Shown here piece after piece: positions 1 through 11,412 of a stretch of 41,402 bases of DNA (the stretch's first letter is position 1; every line of letters starts with the position of its first letter). The translations under genes and the position numbers were made by a program. Source of the stretch: Pelargonium nanum (taxonomy: Eukaryota > Streptophyta > Magnoliopsida > Geraniales > Geraniaceae). Location: assembly GCA_036897485.1 (NCBI GenBank), contig JAYMTF010000278.1, positions 1 to 41,402 on the forward strand. The letters run 5' to 3'. Below the pieces are notes generated by a model. It was not told the origin of the DNA. It made no database searches and was given only the letters and a program-made list of their open reading frames with translations.

Positions 1-214
1 CCAGAACGGGTCAAAAAATCAAACCAGCGACGGAATCAGTGACGGAAATTCCGTCGCTAATCAGCGACGGGTTTCCGTCGCAGACAATCTGCGACTGTCG
101 AATCAGCGACGGAATCCCGTCCGTCGCTATTCCGTCGCAGATCATGATCAGCGACGGAATTTTGCTGATCAGTGACGGAATTTTCCGTCACTGATAAGCA
201 AAATTCCTGTAGTG
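1..214. mobile_element. CACTA (CMC/EnSpm) DNA transposon, one terminus
   Basis: The right boundary at 210-214 reads, on the minus strand, CACTACAGGAATTTTG, the hallmark CACTA terminal inverted repeat. The 200 bases inside it hold about eleven copies, in both orientations, of a GYGACGG/CCGTCRC motif. This is the kind of subterminal repeat array that CACTA transposases bind. The three bases after the end (AAG, 215-217) would be one copy of the 3-bp target duplication. The rest of the element is left of the window, so whether it is autonomous cannot be judged. It lies 3' of exon 8 of the PHT4;4-like gene, whose last exon is also off-window, so it is probably in that gene's last intron. Confidence 0.85.
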
Positions 215-762
215 AAGGGGTAAATATTTTAGCGGGGCTTTTGTATGTGCAGTAAAATCCATAGAGTTCTATAGCATTTCATTTGTTGTCCATTATCTTT
301 AGGAAAAGTCTTCTATTACATGATAAGAAAAACAACGGCGTTACATTTTCGTTTTCATGAGTGCACAGTGATCTCACTTCATTGAACTGCCAACTATTTA
401 CACAGTTGTTTACTTTGTTTACCTATATTATCTTTCAGAATAGCCTGTTAGTTCATGATTAGAAAAGAAAAGAAAAAGTTATATTTTGGTTTTCACCAGT
501 ACACAGTGATCTCACCTTTAAAAAAAATTAAATGATGATCATGACGCAGAAAAGAGAAGATTTGAACACATCTTTGATATCATAAATAACAATTTGAGCC
601 AATAAGGTCTCTTAATCGATGGCAGAGAGAATCATGCGAACAAGGGAGGATATATATCATATGATTATATGAGTTACTTGATCAACTCAAGGAAGTAGGC
701 AAACCTTATATGAAATCGATCAAATCAAGCTAAAATAAAACTGGCATTAAATTAATCCAAAC
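215..762 (-). other. Part of the last intron of the PHT4;4-like gene
   Basis: Exon 8 ends with CAG followed by a GTTTGG donor at 761-762 on the minus strand. The stretch from there to the CACTA end is AT-rich and shows no coding similarity to the missing carboxy-terminal exon. I see nothing else in it. Confidence 0.6.
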
Positions 763-3700
763 CTGACTGCATGCCATGCATAATACGGCTAGAGCAGGTG
801 TTCTGACTTTGCTCAGCTGAGTAAGAAAGAAAGCTGGGCCCAAAAACCCAATTGATTGCATGATCTGCAACAGTAAAAAGGTCCAAAGAGTTATCTTCAA
901 GCAGTGGAATGCAAGAATTTTAATCAAAATGGGTCACTCATTTACAAATTTTGTCATTAAACAAAATGCAGACAATTACACCATCTAGGAGCCAGTTCTG
1001 CATAATCTTTTATTTATTCCATCAATAAATATAGTAGGGTACACAGATGTATACTGCATAGAATTCCCACTTTTTGTTTTCTTTTAGATATATATCTTTT
1101 CTTAAGATAATTTTTCCCACCATGGTATTTTAAGATTATAAAGCAATTTCCATAAATGTTGGTATTTTCCAACAATCCCAATTAGGAGTCGAAGCAGTTA
1201 TAGCACTTACCTTCCGAACTGTTGTTATGGAAAAACCTCGGCTCACAAGTGGGTCGGCAATCCAGCCTCCTATATTTGCAAAAACAGCCATGGTCAGCCA
1301 TGGCAAGACACACAGGAGCCCAGACTCAGTGAGGTTAAACTTCAGAACCTACAAAATAGCCAAAAATATATTCAACCATCTGATAATCATGTTAGTTTAT
1401 ATAAAATAGTATTGCTTCTCTGTGTCCCGTACCTAAAACATGCTTTTACATAGCAAACAGAACAATAATAACAACATGCATTTCCACTCAGTGACACCTT
1501 CCTAATATTAATGTGCATCTTTATAACTTGTTGATGTAGCATAGCAATTACATGCTGAGACATATCAATGAAAATATATGTACAAACAGAATCATCATAT
1601 AAAAGAACAAGATAGCTGATGCTAATGAAATTTATCCAGGAGTAAACAGTACTTTCTGGTTAGATACTCTGGACCTTTTTTTTGTAGTAGCTAAGCAAGT
1701 ATGTGCATCAAACTCATGGATGTCCCCTAAAGTGATATTCTTTAAATAATATCATATCCATACATATACTCTTGTCCCATCCTAGATTGGCTCATATACC
1801 TGATTATAGTATGTTGGCATCCACGTAAGAAGAATGAAAGTTCCCCAGTTATGGCAAAAGTGAGAGATAATAAGAGCCCAAACAGGTCCTTTTGATAAAA
1901 TTAATTTCCATGGAATGACAGTAACGGGTTCTTTTGATACGCTACTACCCAAGATAAGCTTTTCTTCCTCCACACTGAGATTTGGATCTTCCTTCGGCGA
2001 GCTATATGCCTGGAAAGAGACCAAAGAAGAAGACCAATAGATCCTTTGCAGTGTCAATAAATCGTTGCTTTGAAAACAAGCAGATGGTGAGTGTAAATCT
2101 ATAAAATTAACATGAACTCATGAAATGGAATCTAAAGCAATTCATATTTATTTATTTATTCACATTATCTTAACATACCATGTCTGCTACAAAACTTTTC
2201 TCAAAGTATGATGGGGATCCAAGAACATAACAAGCAATTGAATTAGATTAAAAACATGCTATAATCTAGATTTTGAGTATATGATTTAAGACTTAAGAGT
2301 TTGTGTAACGACAAGTCTTGTAAGGTTCTCACCCCATTTCCTGATTAGGCAAATGATAGATTAAAGGTTTTACTGGAAATCAGCAGTAAGAAGGGAAAAC
2401 TTACTTTACTCAGCCATAATGCAAACCAGATACTCCCAAGAGAACCAAATGAGTAGAATACAGATGGCCACCCAAATTTGTGGATTAGAATGGGGGAGAA
2501 AGCCAACCCTGTCACAGAACCAAGATACATTCCACTATACACTAGTGCAAGTGATCTGCTTCTCTCTGATACTGGAATCCACTTGGAAAGTATATTATTC
2601 ATAGCAGGCATGGCAACACCCTGGTAAGAATTGAAATAACTGAATGCAAAATTTGTAACAAAGCAGGAACTAGATAGGACACAATTTTGAAGATGAGACA
2701 ATATTCTTTGTATCAGTTAGAAACTACTATTTAAGAGATAAAACACTGAGCCACTAAACGGTAGGGATCAAGCATACTCTAACTTGTAAGAAAGTAAGAT
2801 GTTAGACTGTCTCTATCAAAAAAAAAAAAAGAGATGTTAGACTGTCTCATTTCTCTCAATGTATAACTGCTGTAATTTTCATTTAGATGCCATCAGAATT
2901 TAATTAGAAAAAAAGGGAGTAGAGTGTAAGACAATACCTCTTCAAGGTAGAACAGGCCCAGTTAGAAAAAAAAAATTATGTAGCTCATGATTTATACTAC
3001 TTCACAGTTATCAGTTTATCATCTAATGCCCTACAAATTAAATCATAAGGGAAATATAAGCAGAGGCCAACCTCACCAATCCCCATGAATGCACGCATGA
3101 CAAGCAAAAAAGGAAGCCCGAGTCTTGCAGCAATAGGTGTCAAAATGGTTGCTATCGACCACCATACAACTCCAAAACCCAATACCCGCTTCCCACCAAC
3201 TTTATCTGCCCATATACCTCCCAAAATCTGGCAGAAATATAGAATTCTTGTATAATTAGTTAAAGAGGTGGCGGTAGGAAAGGAATTATGTTCATAATGC
3301 AAGGATCAACATAAAAAGGCAGCACAACCTGCAGAGAGAATAAGACAAAACCAAACATATTAATGGAAGAACCAAGTACGTGCCAAGGATCTTTATTAGA
3401 TATTGAAAATATAAATAAAATAAACTTACTTAAATAAATTGCTAAAACAATTGTGAGGGTTTAAAGTCAAACCTGAGTAAGTAGATAACCCCAGAAAAAA
3501 GAAGACTGAATTAAACCAACGGTTGCACTGTTCCATTTAAACTCTTGCGACATTGGAAGTATTGCAATGCTCATGTTTACCTACAAGAACCAATATTTTA
3601 GTTTGCATGTAAAGGTAGAGCGTATCTGGCAACAGATAAGCTTAGCTACAAACATATTTTAGGTTACAATTGTAAAAAGAATTTAGATATTTTATTGTAG

Positions 3701-5406
3701 TTTGAGACATCTAGCAAACACATGCATTATGACACTTTCATATAAACTATAACGGCAGGAATGTACAACTGAAAATTTATAACTCAGTCTGGAGAAATTT
3801 AGATTAAGGGCGGCGCAAGAATAAAGAAACTAAATCAGCAAAATACTCACACGGTCCATGTTGCATAATAGAAATGCTGTAAAACAGAGCAGTACAATCA
3901 CCCAGCGCTTTGGAAACTGCTCCCACCATGGAGATACATTTCTTCCTACTAAAACAGCTTCACCTGCCCCCTCCAAGGATGATGCCAGTGAGTCCAAATT
4001 TGCATCCGGTATGTCAGCTTCCTCAGATTTATAGTAAGCACGGATCCTGTCAACCTTCACCTGCTCAGAATTTTGGTGTTGCCAGAATCTTAGACCAATC
4101 CTTTTGAGAGCTGTGTGTTGAGTTCGGCGGCTGTTAGAGGGATCTGAAGAAAGATAGTAGTCGGATCTCCCTCTAGTTCTTTGCCTACTATTGATGCCAC
4201 ACCGGAATGACATAGGAGAAGGATGCTTCCCCTCACATATAATTGCCACAGGTTTGAGAGTTTTTCTGTCTGAAAGGTCAGCCAGGCGAAGGGGGCAATG
4301 TGAGTATCTAGATATGGAACAATGCGCTGTTAAAGTATATAGTCTTTTGTGGAGCACATTCCCTTGTCCATATCGAGCGGAAACCATTCTGGAACGCTCT
4401 CCTTTCTGATGTGAAATAACTTGTTCAGTTGAATATGCTTTCCCTGTCAACAGTCAATAATTAGAAAAGTGTTTAAGAGAGGCTCAGGGAGAAAATAATA
4501 AATGCAATTCTAAACCAAACGTTCTATCTAGGAAACCAGTATATAACCAGGTTGTATACATTTAAGAAATATAGGCAATGCACCCAGATAATTGAATTAT
4601 ATAATTTCCAAAATTATACTTAAGAGAAATAGCACCAAAGCACTGGAAAAAGATGCATCAGCAAAAGAATTGATATCTCCTGATTAAACCAAAAGAACAG
4701 ACAAACAATCCCTTTTTCCTTCTCTTTTTTTAATCTTCCTAACTCATCTTGGAATGTATCAACAAAAAATTATGGAACCATTCCCAAGGAATCGAGAATT
4801 CTCCCAAATTACTCATTGAATCTGATTTTATCCTGCATCAACCCCTATTCTCTCAAGTCACACTGCCCATCCTAGTTAAAGAAACCCACCAAATTTGGTA
4901 GATTAATAGCAAAACACTTGTTGAACAACAAACTGCAATCATTCTAATTATGGTAATAATCATGCAGATAATAAATAGAAAGAAACTCATAAAATAGCAA
5001 CAGCTCTCTCTTTCTCTCTCTCTCTCACACACAAGAACTTGCATTCATACAAAATTGCGAAGAAAATTGAGCTGCAGAACAAAAACGTCATCGACACTGT
5101 ACTGTAACTCATACTAAGCAATAAGCAGATAAAAAATTGCCACAGAAACATAATCTTCACATGCCAAAGATCAATTCCGCAAAATTGAAGAAGGAGTTTC
5201 CAATTAACACACAATCTAAAGTAGAATCTGCATGCCACAAATCCACAGCTCAAACGAAGAGTCAACTAAAATGCAGGAGCAAGCACAGCAAGCGAATTAC
5301 ACAGTCTGTGTGAGCAGATAAGATACAATTCGAGAGCGAAATTGTACGTACCTGAACCGATAAATGACCCGAAATTCCGGTTCGAAATCAAACCGCCAAT
5401 CGCCAT
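763..5406 (-). CDS. PHT4;4: PHT4;4/ANTR2-like plastid anion (ascorbate/phosphate) transporter, 3' end missing
   Basis: Major facilitator (SLC17-type) transporter. Arabidopsis PHT4;4 is a chloroplast-envelope ascorbate transporter. Minus-strand CDS exons: 5352-5406, 3851-4443, 3473-3580, 3072-3227, 2405-2620, 1800-2009, 1211-1348 and 763-864. All junctions are GT-AG and in frame, giving 526 codons. The first ~195 residues are basic, Ser/Arg-rich and fit a plastid transit region. Membrane segments start at RWVIVLLCF, followed by NMDRVNMSIA, the loop GGIWADKVGGKR (302-residue region) and MGIGEGVAMPAMNN, all conserved in the PHT4 family. The start ATG at 5404-5406 opens MAIGGLIS. The last ~85 family residues (from GTDAFSQ onward) are not found in 1-760, so the terminal exon lies left of the window. 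IADP replaces the usual IADT in exon 7. The family call is firm; PHT4;4 rather than a paralogue is likely. Confidence 0.93.
4987..5036. repeat. CT/CA microsatellite in intron 1 of the PHT4;4-like gene
   Basis: A pyrimidine-rich CT run passes into a short CA run. It lies in intron 1 (4444-5351), which otherwise has no recognisable content. Confidence 0.7.
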
Positions 5407-5651
5407 TACTCAAACACAGAAGCTATCACCAAGCAACAACTCGGAGCTCGCAGCTCTTACGCCATTAATTTCAGAGCTCGAAAATGACCCAATAAAATGC
5501 GTCGATGTTTCAAGCTCACTCAAGAGAAAAAGAGAAGATAAACAGAGGTTTTAATTCATACGAATTTCGGCGATTTTTAATTTTTATTTATTTATTGATA
5601 TTTCAAAAGCGGGAAGGTGTCAGAGGCGTTTATTTACCCGCTGAGAGGGTG

Positions 5652-5660
5652 ACACGTGGC
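5652..5660. promoter_or_regulatory. G-box/ABRE-like ACACGTGGC
   Basis: ACACGTGGC matches the ABRE/G-box consensus bound by bZIP and bHLH (PIF-type) factors. It lies about 245 bp upstream of the PHT4;4-like start codon, in the expected proximal promoter. Light and stress control would fit a plastid ascorbate/phosphate carrier, but occupancy is inferred. Confidence 0.45.
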
Positions 5661-6129
5661 GTATCATCCTCGTGACGTTGTTTCTGCATCTGGAAGAGGA
5701 CAGATTCATCCTCCATGCAGCTTGCATTTACGGTTGTTTTTGTGGAGCTTAGGGGTGAATAAAAGGTTACTTCGAGGGTATTTTGGGGAAAACATAATTA
5801 TAGAATCTGAGCCGTACCTGACAGAAACGGCTTTCGTCGTCGTGAAAAAGTCTGGCGCCGGAAAAGGTAGAAAGCGAAAATGTATTTTTAATTAGAAAAA
5901 TGTGATTGTGAGATTTTTTTTAGGTGGCGTTGGTTAAAAATAAAAGTACGTGGAATATTCGGAAGGCGACACTTGGCAGATGCTGTGAATGTTTGTAATG
6001 TAGCCCGACAAGATGGGTTCTATGATTTCACTAGAACTCCCAGCTGGGCTAAGGCCTTGATGATATCATACATATATATATATATGGCCCAAAATTGGAC
6101 AAATACTCGTTTATTATTATGTTTGACAA

Positions 6130-6430
6130 ATACATAATGGACTAGACCCCTCTGACTTAAAGAGCATTATAGACGAATTGGACTTGAACGAGTCTTGACT
6201 TCACCCTCGGGCTCTCACCCAATCCACCGCATCTCGCAAGGCTAGAGCCTCCGCATCCCGAACTTCACAGTAGATAGGCCACCAAGACTGACCTCCTACC
6301 CAAACTCGACTCAAGAAGTCTTGAACTATCCAACCATCTCATCTCCTGTTGTTTTGTAAAAAAAGCCCCATCAACATTGAATTTTATCCGCCCACGCAGT
6401 GGTTTTCTTCACTCCTCCCATGCTGAAAGC
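6130..6430 (-). pseudogene. Decayed RNase H-like (RVT_3) retroelement fragment
   Basis: On the minus strand one frame reads GRIKFNVDGAF (about 6360-6400) and a shifted frame further on reads EVRDAEALALRDAVDWV (about 6190-6250). These resemble the start (a K.N.DGA motif) and middle (AEALALR.A) of the plant RVT_3/RNase H-like domain found in LINE-type open reading frames. The two parts are in different frames with stops between them, so this is a relic. It sits in the gap between the divergent PHT4;4-like and SKP1-like genes. It could instead be debris of a host RVT_3-domain gene. Confidence 0.5.
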
Positions 6431-7180
6431 TCACAACGTACCAGATTATTATTATTGTTATTACTATCTTAAAAAAGAAACTAAATATAAAAATATAACC
6501 TATAAGAATTATTTTGGATGTAACCGACTCAAAGTGTCATTATATAGTAAATTCGAATACTCGAGCGTATGAGCATATCTAGCCTCGAGGTCTCTCAATT
6601 AGCAAAATCAGAGCCGCATCAGGTTCAACACAAGCTTCTTCAACCTTAAGGTGGCTTAACTCACATTTCTCCATTATTTGTTGGTAAAGTTTGATATGTT
6701 TTGTTTGGCGAAAATATATAAATAGTACTAGAAGTTGTGTCTTGATACATCATGCGTTCACGTTTGATTGAACAAAACATTTGAGAATGTTGAACCTCTA
6801 TGTAGTGAAATTATTTAGAGAAAGACATGTTTAGTTTGGTTTTAGATGTGCATTTACAGTGCTTATGGATTTAAAACCGATCACTCTTCTCATGTTATCT
6901 TTTAGTTTTTAAATGGACCAATGCATCTTTTTTATGTACAAAAGTGGCACATCATCAATATTCATATTGTAATGCATCTTACAAATGACACATGAACTGC
7001 TATATAATTATTTTTAACGGATAAAATTAACATCGTTAGTGAATTTGATATTTTATCAAAAATGACTCATTTGTACCTTTGATCAAACTTCATGCACCTA
7101 AAATGCGCATGCCTTTTTGTATTTTCCTTACCACTTAATAAGAAAATGCAAACTAATGCAAAAATTTGTTATTATTAGGT
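6431..7180. other. Intergenic AT-rich DNA, no recognised feature
   Basis: Low-complexity, AT-rich sequence between divergent genes. No long frame, RNA gene or clear repeat boundary was seen. Confidence 0.5.
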
Positions 7181-7184
7181 TTAA

Positions 7185-7520
7185 ATAATTAAAAATGGGT
7201 TTGGGCTCACTCAAATTTGTGTCAGCCCAATCTTCCTGGTAGTTTTTAGTTTGGCCCGTAAAAACCCGCATGTTTATCTGTGACCACAAATCCGCCAAAT
7301 ATACACATGAACGGTGCGGTCAAGTGTCAACGGGCTAAAAATCCACGGACTGTGATGAACAGTTTGAACCGCAATCTAGTCCTACAAGCGGTTATCTGAA
7401 ATTGAGCACAACCCTAATCCCTACCCACCTTTAAATTGGCTTTAGATTAGAGCTGGCTTTACAGATCCGACTCGACGGTATCTGAAATCCAGCCCATTTT
7501 TTGGCAGGTTCGAGTCTACA
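7185..7520. repeat. Possible non-autonomous hAT-like repeat debris
   Basis: The stretch contains GGCCCGTAAAAACCCGCA, CGGGCTAAAAATCCACGG and a GC-richer tract within AT-rich DNA. Such phrases are typical of degenerate hAT-type non-autonomous elements in plants. No matching terminal repeats or target duplication could be fixed, so class and limits are uncertain. Confidence 0.25.
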
Positions 7521-7734
7521 TTTATCACCAAAAAAATCGGTTCAGGGTCGGATTGAATATGATACAAAAACGTCAAGCTGGACATATCCGCAAAAAAATG
7601 TGTTTTATGCTCAAAACTCGAACAAGCTTTTAGATTGGGCGCAATACACCCACACCCACACCCAAACCCGAATTGAGAGCTCTAGGTTGAAAAAACTCAA
7701 GGAAGTCCCCGAACACGTAAGAGAGGGTCACGAG

Positions 7735-7740
7735 TCACGT
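7735..7740. promoter_or_regulatory. G-box core CACGTG upstream of the SKP1-like gene
   Basis: A palindromic CACGTG lies about 100 bp before the likely 5'UTR of the SKP1-like gene. It is a plausible bZIP/bHLH site. Only its position and the consensus support it. Confidence 0.35.
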
Positions 7741-7806
7741 GTGGTGTGGGTGGGCGACGTTTGATCAACACCCTCCCTCGCCTCAAGACGGCGACGCACC
7801 TACAGC

Positions 7807-7836
7807 AGCCATAGCCATAGCCATAGCCATAGCCAT
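7807..7836. repeat. Hexanucleotide microsatellite (AGCCAT)5
   Basis: Five perfect AGCCAT units lie at or just upstream of the 5'UTR of the SKP1-like gene. Confidence 0.9.
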
Positions 7837-7839
7837 AGA

Positions 7840-8083
7840 GCCACATCTAGAGCGAGAAAGCTCCAACACAGAGACAACAGGTAGAGAGAGAAACTACCGT
7901 ACACTTTCTCGCTCATCGTTTTCGATTCCATAGCTTCTCATTAGAAGCAAACTACACAGATACCTTGTCCCCATTTCACACTCACAAATTTATATCATTT
8001 ATCGGTTCCCGTGTTCGCAGACGAACCGCCATATCTCAGCAATCCAAAGCTCTCCGTCTCAGTCTCCAATATCTCTCCCACAG
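7840..8083 (+). other. Probable 5'UTR exon of the SKP1-like gene
   Basis: A pyrimidine-rich, leader-like stretch ends in CAG followed by GTACGC (donor at 8084). This fits a non-coding first exon spliced to the exon with the start codon near 10697. The transcription start is not visible; 7840 is approximate. Confidence 0.5.
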
Positions 8084-10696
8084 GTACGCAACGCTTCTCT
8101 TCCTCCATTTCTGCCTATTTATCTTCCCGATTATCTTATCTCATCTACTCTTGCTTATTGGATCGCTTCATTGACAATCATGCCTGTTTCAACCAGTTCC
8201 TCTGCGTAGAGTGCTATCTGGATTTTGCTTTTTTGTACTGGCTTGCTTTTCATCTACTTGTTTCTCCTGAAAGGCCTCTTTTTGTATTGATGCTATTGCT
8301 GAGGATTAGGTTTTCTTTGCCTTGTCTTCCTTGTAAGCTGCTGCTGCTATTCAAATGTGTGTTTTCTTGGAATTTATGTTGAATTTAGGATACTACACTG
8401 GGATTGATGAGCTTACAGGTTATTTATGTGTGTGAGGTGTTGAAGGTAGCAACTTTGTTGGAACTCTAGGAAATGGGATGCTGGGTAGATTTAAAACTAG
8501 GGTTTTGGCTGCTCGTTAGCTGCAGAGACTTGTTGATTCACAATCAAATTCAACTAAAGATGAAATTCCAACTTGTCTCGTCAAGATGAGATTGAAATCA
8601 CCTCTAACTTATAAACCATACAATAAGCCACATTAGCAGTAGCTCAGAATTACCCCGAATATATTTTTTTATGAAGAAATCTGAAGCAATGAAATATATA
8701 TATTTCATGGGACTTCTTTTGTAATGGATGGTTGGAAGTGCTTATACTCTATTTTGGCTCCTAATGCCCAAAATTGCAATTGCACTTGAAATTTTGTGGG
8801 GAAAAAAACACTGGACATTAGGTAAAAGTTAAATTTTGAATATGATTTTATCTAACCTTTTCAGTAATGGACAATGCATAGGTTCCAATTGTGGTCTTGT
8901 GCAAGGTACACTACAAAAGAATTGGAAATCCAAATGGACAGCAGTCAGTGAGATAAAAATTAAAGAAGAAATCTATGCTTCGGTAATGTTCACAATGATA
9001 AAATCATGAATTGATTAAGAGTGCCCTTGCCCAGATTTAATTTGTATTACACCCAGATCATTTTTGACACGTAGACACGTAACATTGGGTGTCTTCCTCA
9101 TAGTTAATAAAACAAAAAAATGCTTTGCATCTTTGAAATTATGACAATGACAATGAAGATAGTGTTTGAAAATATTAAAGCTATATTGGAGTTTAAATGA
9201 TCAAATCTTCCCATATTTGACTGAATGTCTGTCATCTCCTTTTTTGTACTAGTTGAATCTGAGGCTTCTGTCAAAAATCTGTTAGGAAAGTTGTCGGTTG
9301 CATTACATCATCTTAAAAAGTTTTTTAGTTATTTTCTGCTTTATCCCATAACATACGAAGGAAGGAGCATTAAATGGATTTATACTACTATTTTGTCCTT
9401 TTATATTCTTTCTTTTTGGTATTAGAGCAGAGATCCACCCTCACCAAACCAACTACTTGTGCGAACCCCAGGTTGTGTGTTCATGCTTCTTTACTTTGTC
9501 ACAAGATTCTTTTCCTGTCCTCTACATTCATTCAAAAAATTGGAAGTTAATTATCACAATTGATTTAATTAATATGATGATTGATGTGTTTGGTAAGTTT
9601 AGAATAGTTATATTGGATTTTCGTCTCGAATACTTGACCTCCCAATATGGCAAGGTTAACACTTACAATGAGATGAAAGGACTGTTATTTGTGTGCATAT
9701 GCTTCAGTGTTAGGTATCTTTCGTTGAGCTGTTCTTTATTGAATTACTAGAATAAATTGTTTTGCAATTAAAGTTATGAGAAGTAGATACATGGAAGTGA
9801 TTATATAAACAATTGGCAAGTATAGTCAAGTTGAACATGAGAGTTAGTTTCAATGAATTAAATATGTTTTATTTAACTTCCTCGTCACTGCAAAAGCTTA
9901 TTGTATTGGTGACTAGTTTTGTTATAAAAGAGAGAATGTACAATTTGGTCAAAAGTGGAATACATATGGGACAATCTTGTCTGGCAAAAATGCTTAACTT
10001 TTCCATTGCTCTAGGAAATTAACTTATACGCCTCCCCATGGGGAAGAAAAAAGTGGTAATGTATGGGAAATGGGGATTTTGGGATACCCAATTCCTAATA
10101 TGGATAAGTTCATTTTCCTATAGTCCCAAATTTCTCCAATGCACACACTTATCCCAATTTTGTCCCATGCATGATTTAAGTTTAAGCACAAAGTTACAGA
10201 AACTAATGCATGTCCCCATGTTATCTGTGTACTGTCTTGTGTTATGAGGTTGGTTTGGTTATGATTTAAATTGAAATTGTAACTCGTAAATCATTTTATA
10301 TCTATTCTTTGCATCAGTTTAATCGTTTTTATTTTCAAAACTCAAGAAATTTGGACCCCAAATGGATATGTAGTCCGTTATACCATACTTGTTTGTTAAC
10401 CAGCATTTCCATGATGGCCAATTTTCTGTCCTGTAGTGTGTCCTGCTTTGTCAATTTGGTGAGCTATTCAGAGAAACATTCTTGAGAACTGCTGCTGATA
10501 CTTCTGCTAATGGAATGGGGTCTTCTACCATCTTGGGTGTCATTTCAGAAGACACAATACGAATTTGATAAATTCTACTGCTAAATAAGGATACCGATTC
10601 CCCATCTTTGAATCAAGCTTTGGATCCCTATATCGCTGGAATTTCTACTTAATCCACAAAACAGTTCCTTATATTTATTGTTCTTGGTTGTTGAAG
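8084..10696 (+). other. Long 5'UTR intron of the SKP1-like gene
   Basis: About 2.6 kb between the inferred 5'UTR donor and an acceptor (TTGAAG) ten bases before the ATG. It is AT-rich with no coding similarity. Large leader introns are common in constitutively expressed plant genes and often raise expression; that role is inferred here. Confidence 0.45.
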
Positions 10697-10706
10697 GTCT
10701 GAAAAG

Positions 10707-11376
10707 ATGTCAGAAGTCGATAAAGCCGTCATTAAACCAGAGGTAAGCCACATTTGTTTTTAGATACAAAGTGACCTCTCTAGATCTCCCTCTCTACGGG
10801 CTCACACACACACAGACACATTTTATGAGATACATATCCGTCAACTACAATATCCTTTTTCTACTGATATAAACTCTTTCTATGTGAATGATGGGCTCAA
10901 GCGGTATTTTTTGCTCCAGTATTTTAGCCTTTGATTTGTCTAGTTATGAGGATAGTTGCCTGACTTTGTTAAAATTATTTGTACAGAGTCTACATACAAT
11001 TTAATCTGTTACCTATCTGTGAATCTAATGTTGCTTTGTTTAATATCTTCTTGTCATTCAGGAGAGAAAGGGGTAGGATGGTAAGTAATGGTTGTTAGGC
11101 ATTGTTTTCTAGATGCAGGGAGCTATTGCTTTAATTATTTTATTTTAGACTACTGATGTTTATCATACTATGTTCTCTTTTCCCATATTAGTGAGTAAGG
11201 AAATGGGTGGGAGTTTTAGAGGGATTGCTTTTACTTGGTCTGCTTCCAAAAGTTGAGTTCACATACATATGAGGTTTGGAGGGCCTAAAAGTTCTTTATG
11301 TAATACTGTCTTTTTTTGCTTAATGTGGAGTTTTCATTATGAAAACATTTGCTCTTTATGGGCTGAGCTTTCAATG

Positions 11377-11412
<36 letters not shown>

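Noticed and set aside
9415-9435. Text close to the tRNA-Met primer-binding site of copia-type LTR elements (TTGGTATTAGAGC)
   Set aside because: No paired terminal repeats or coding remains nearby; a 13-base match in AT-rich DNA is too weak to call a fossil element.
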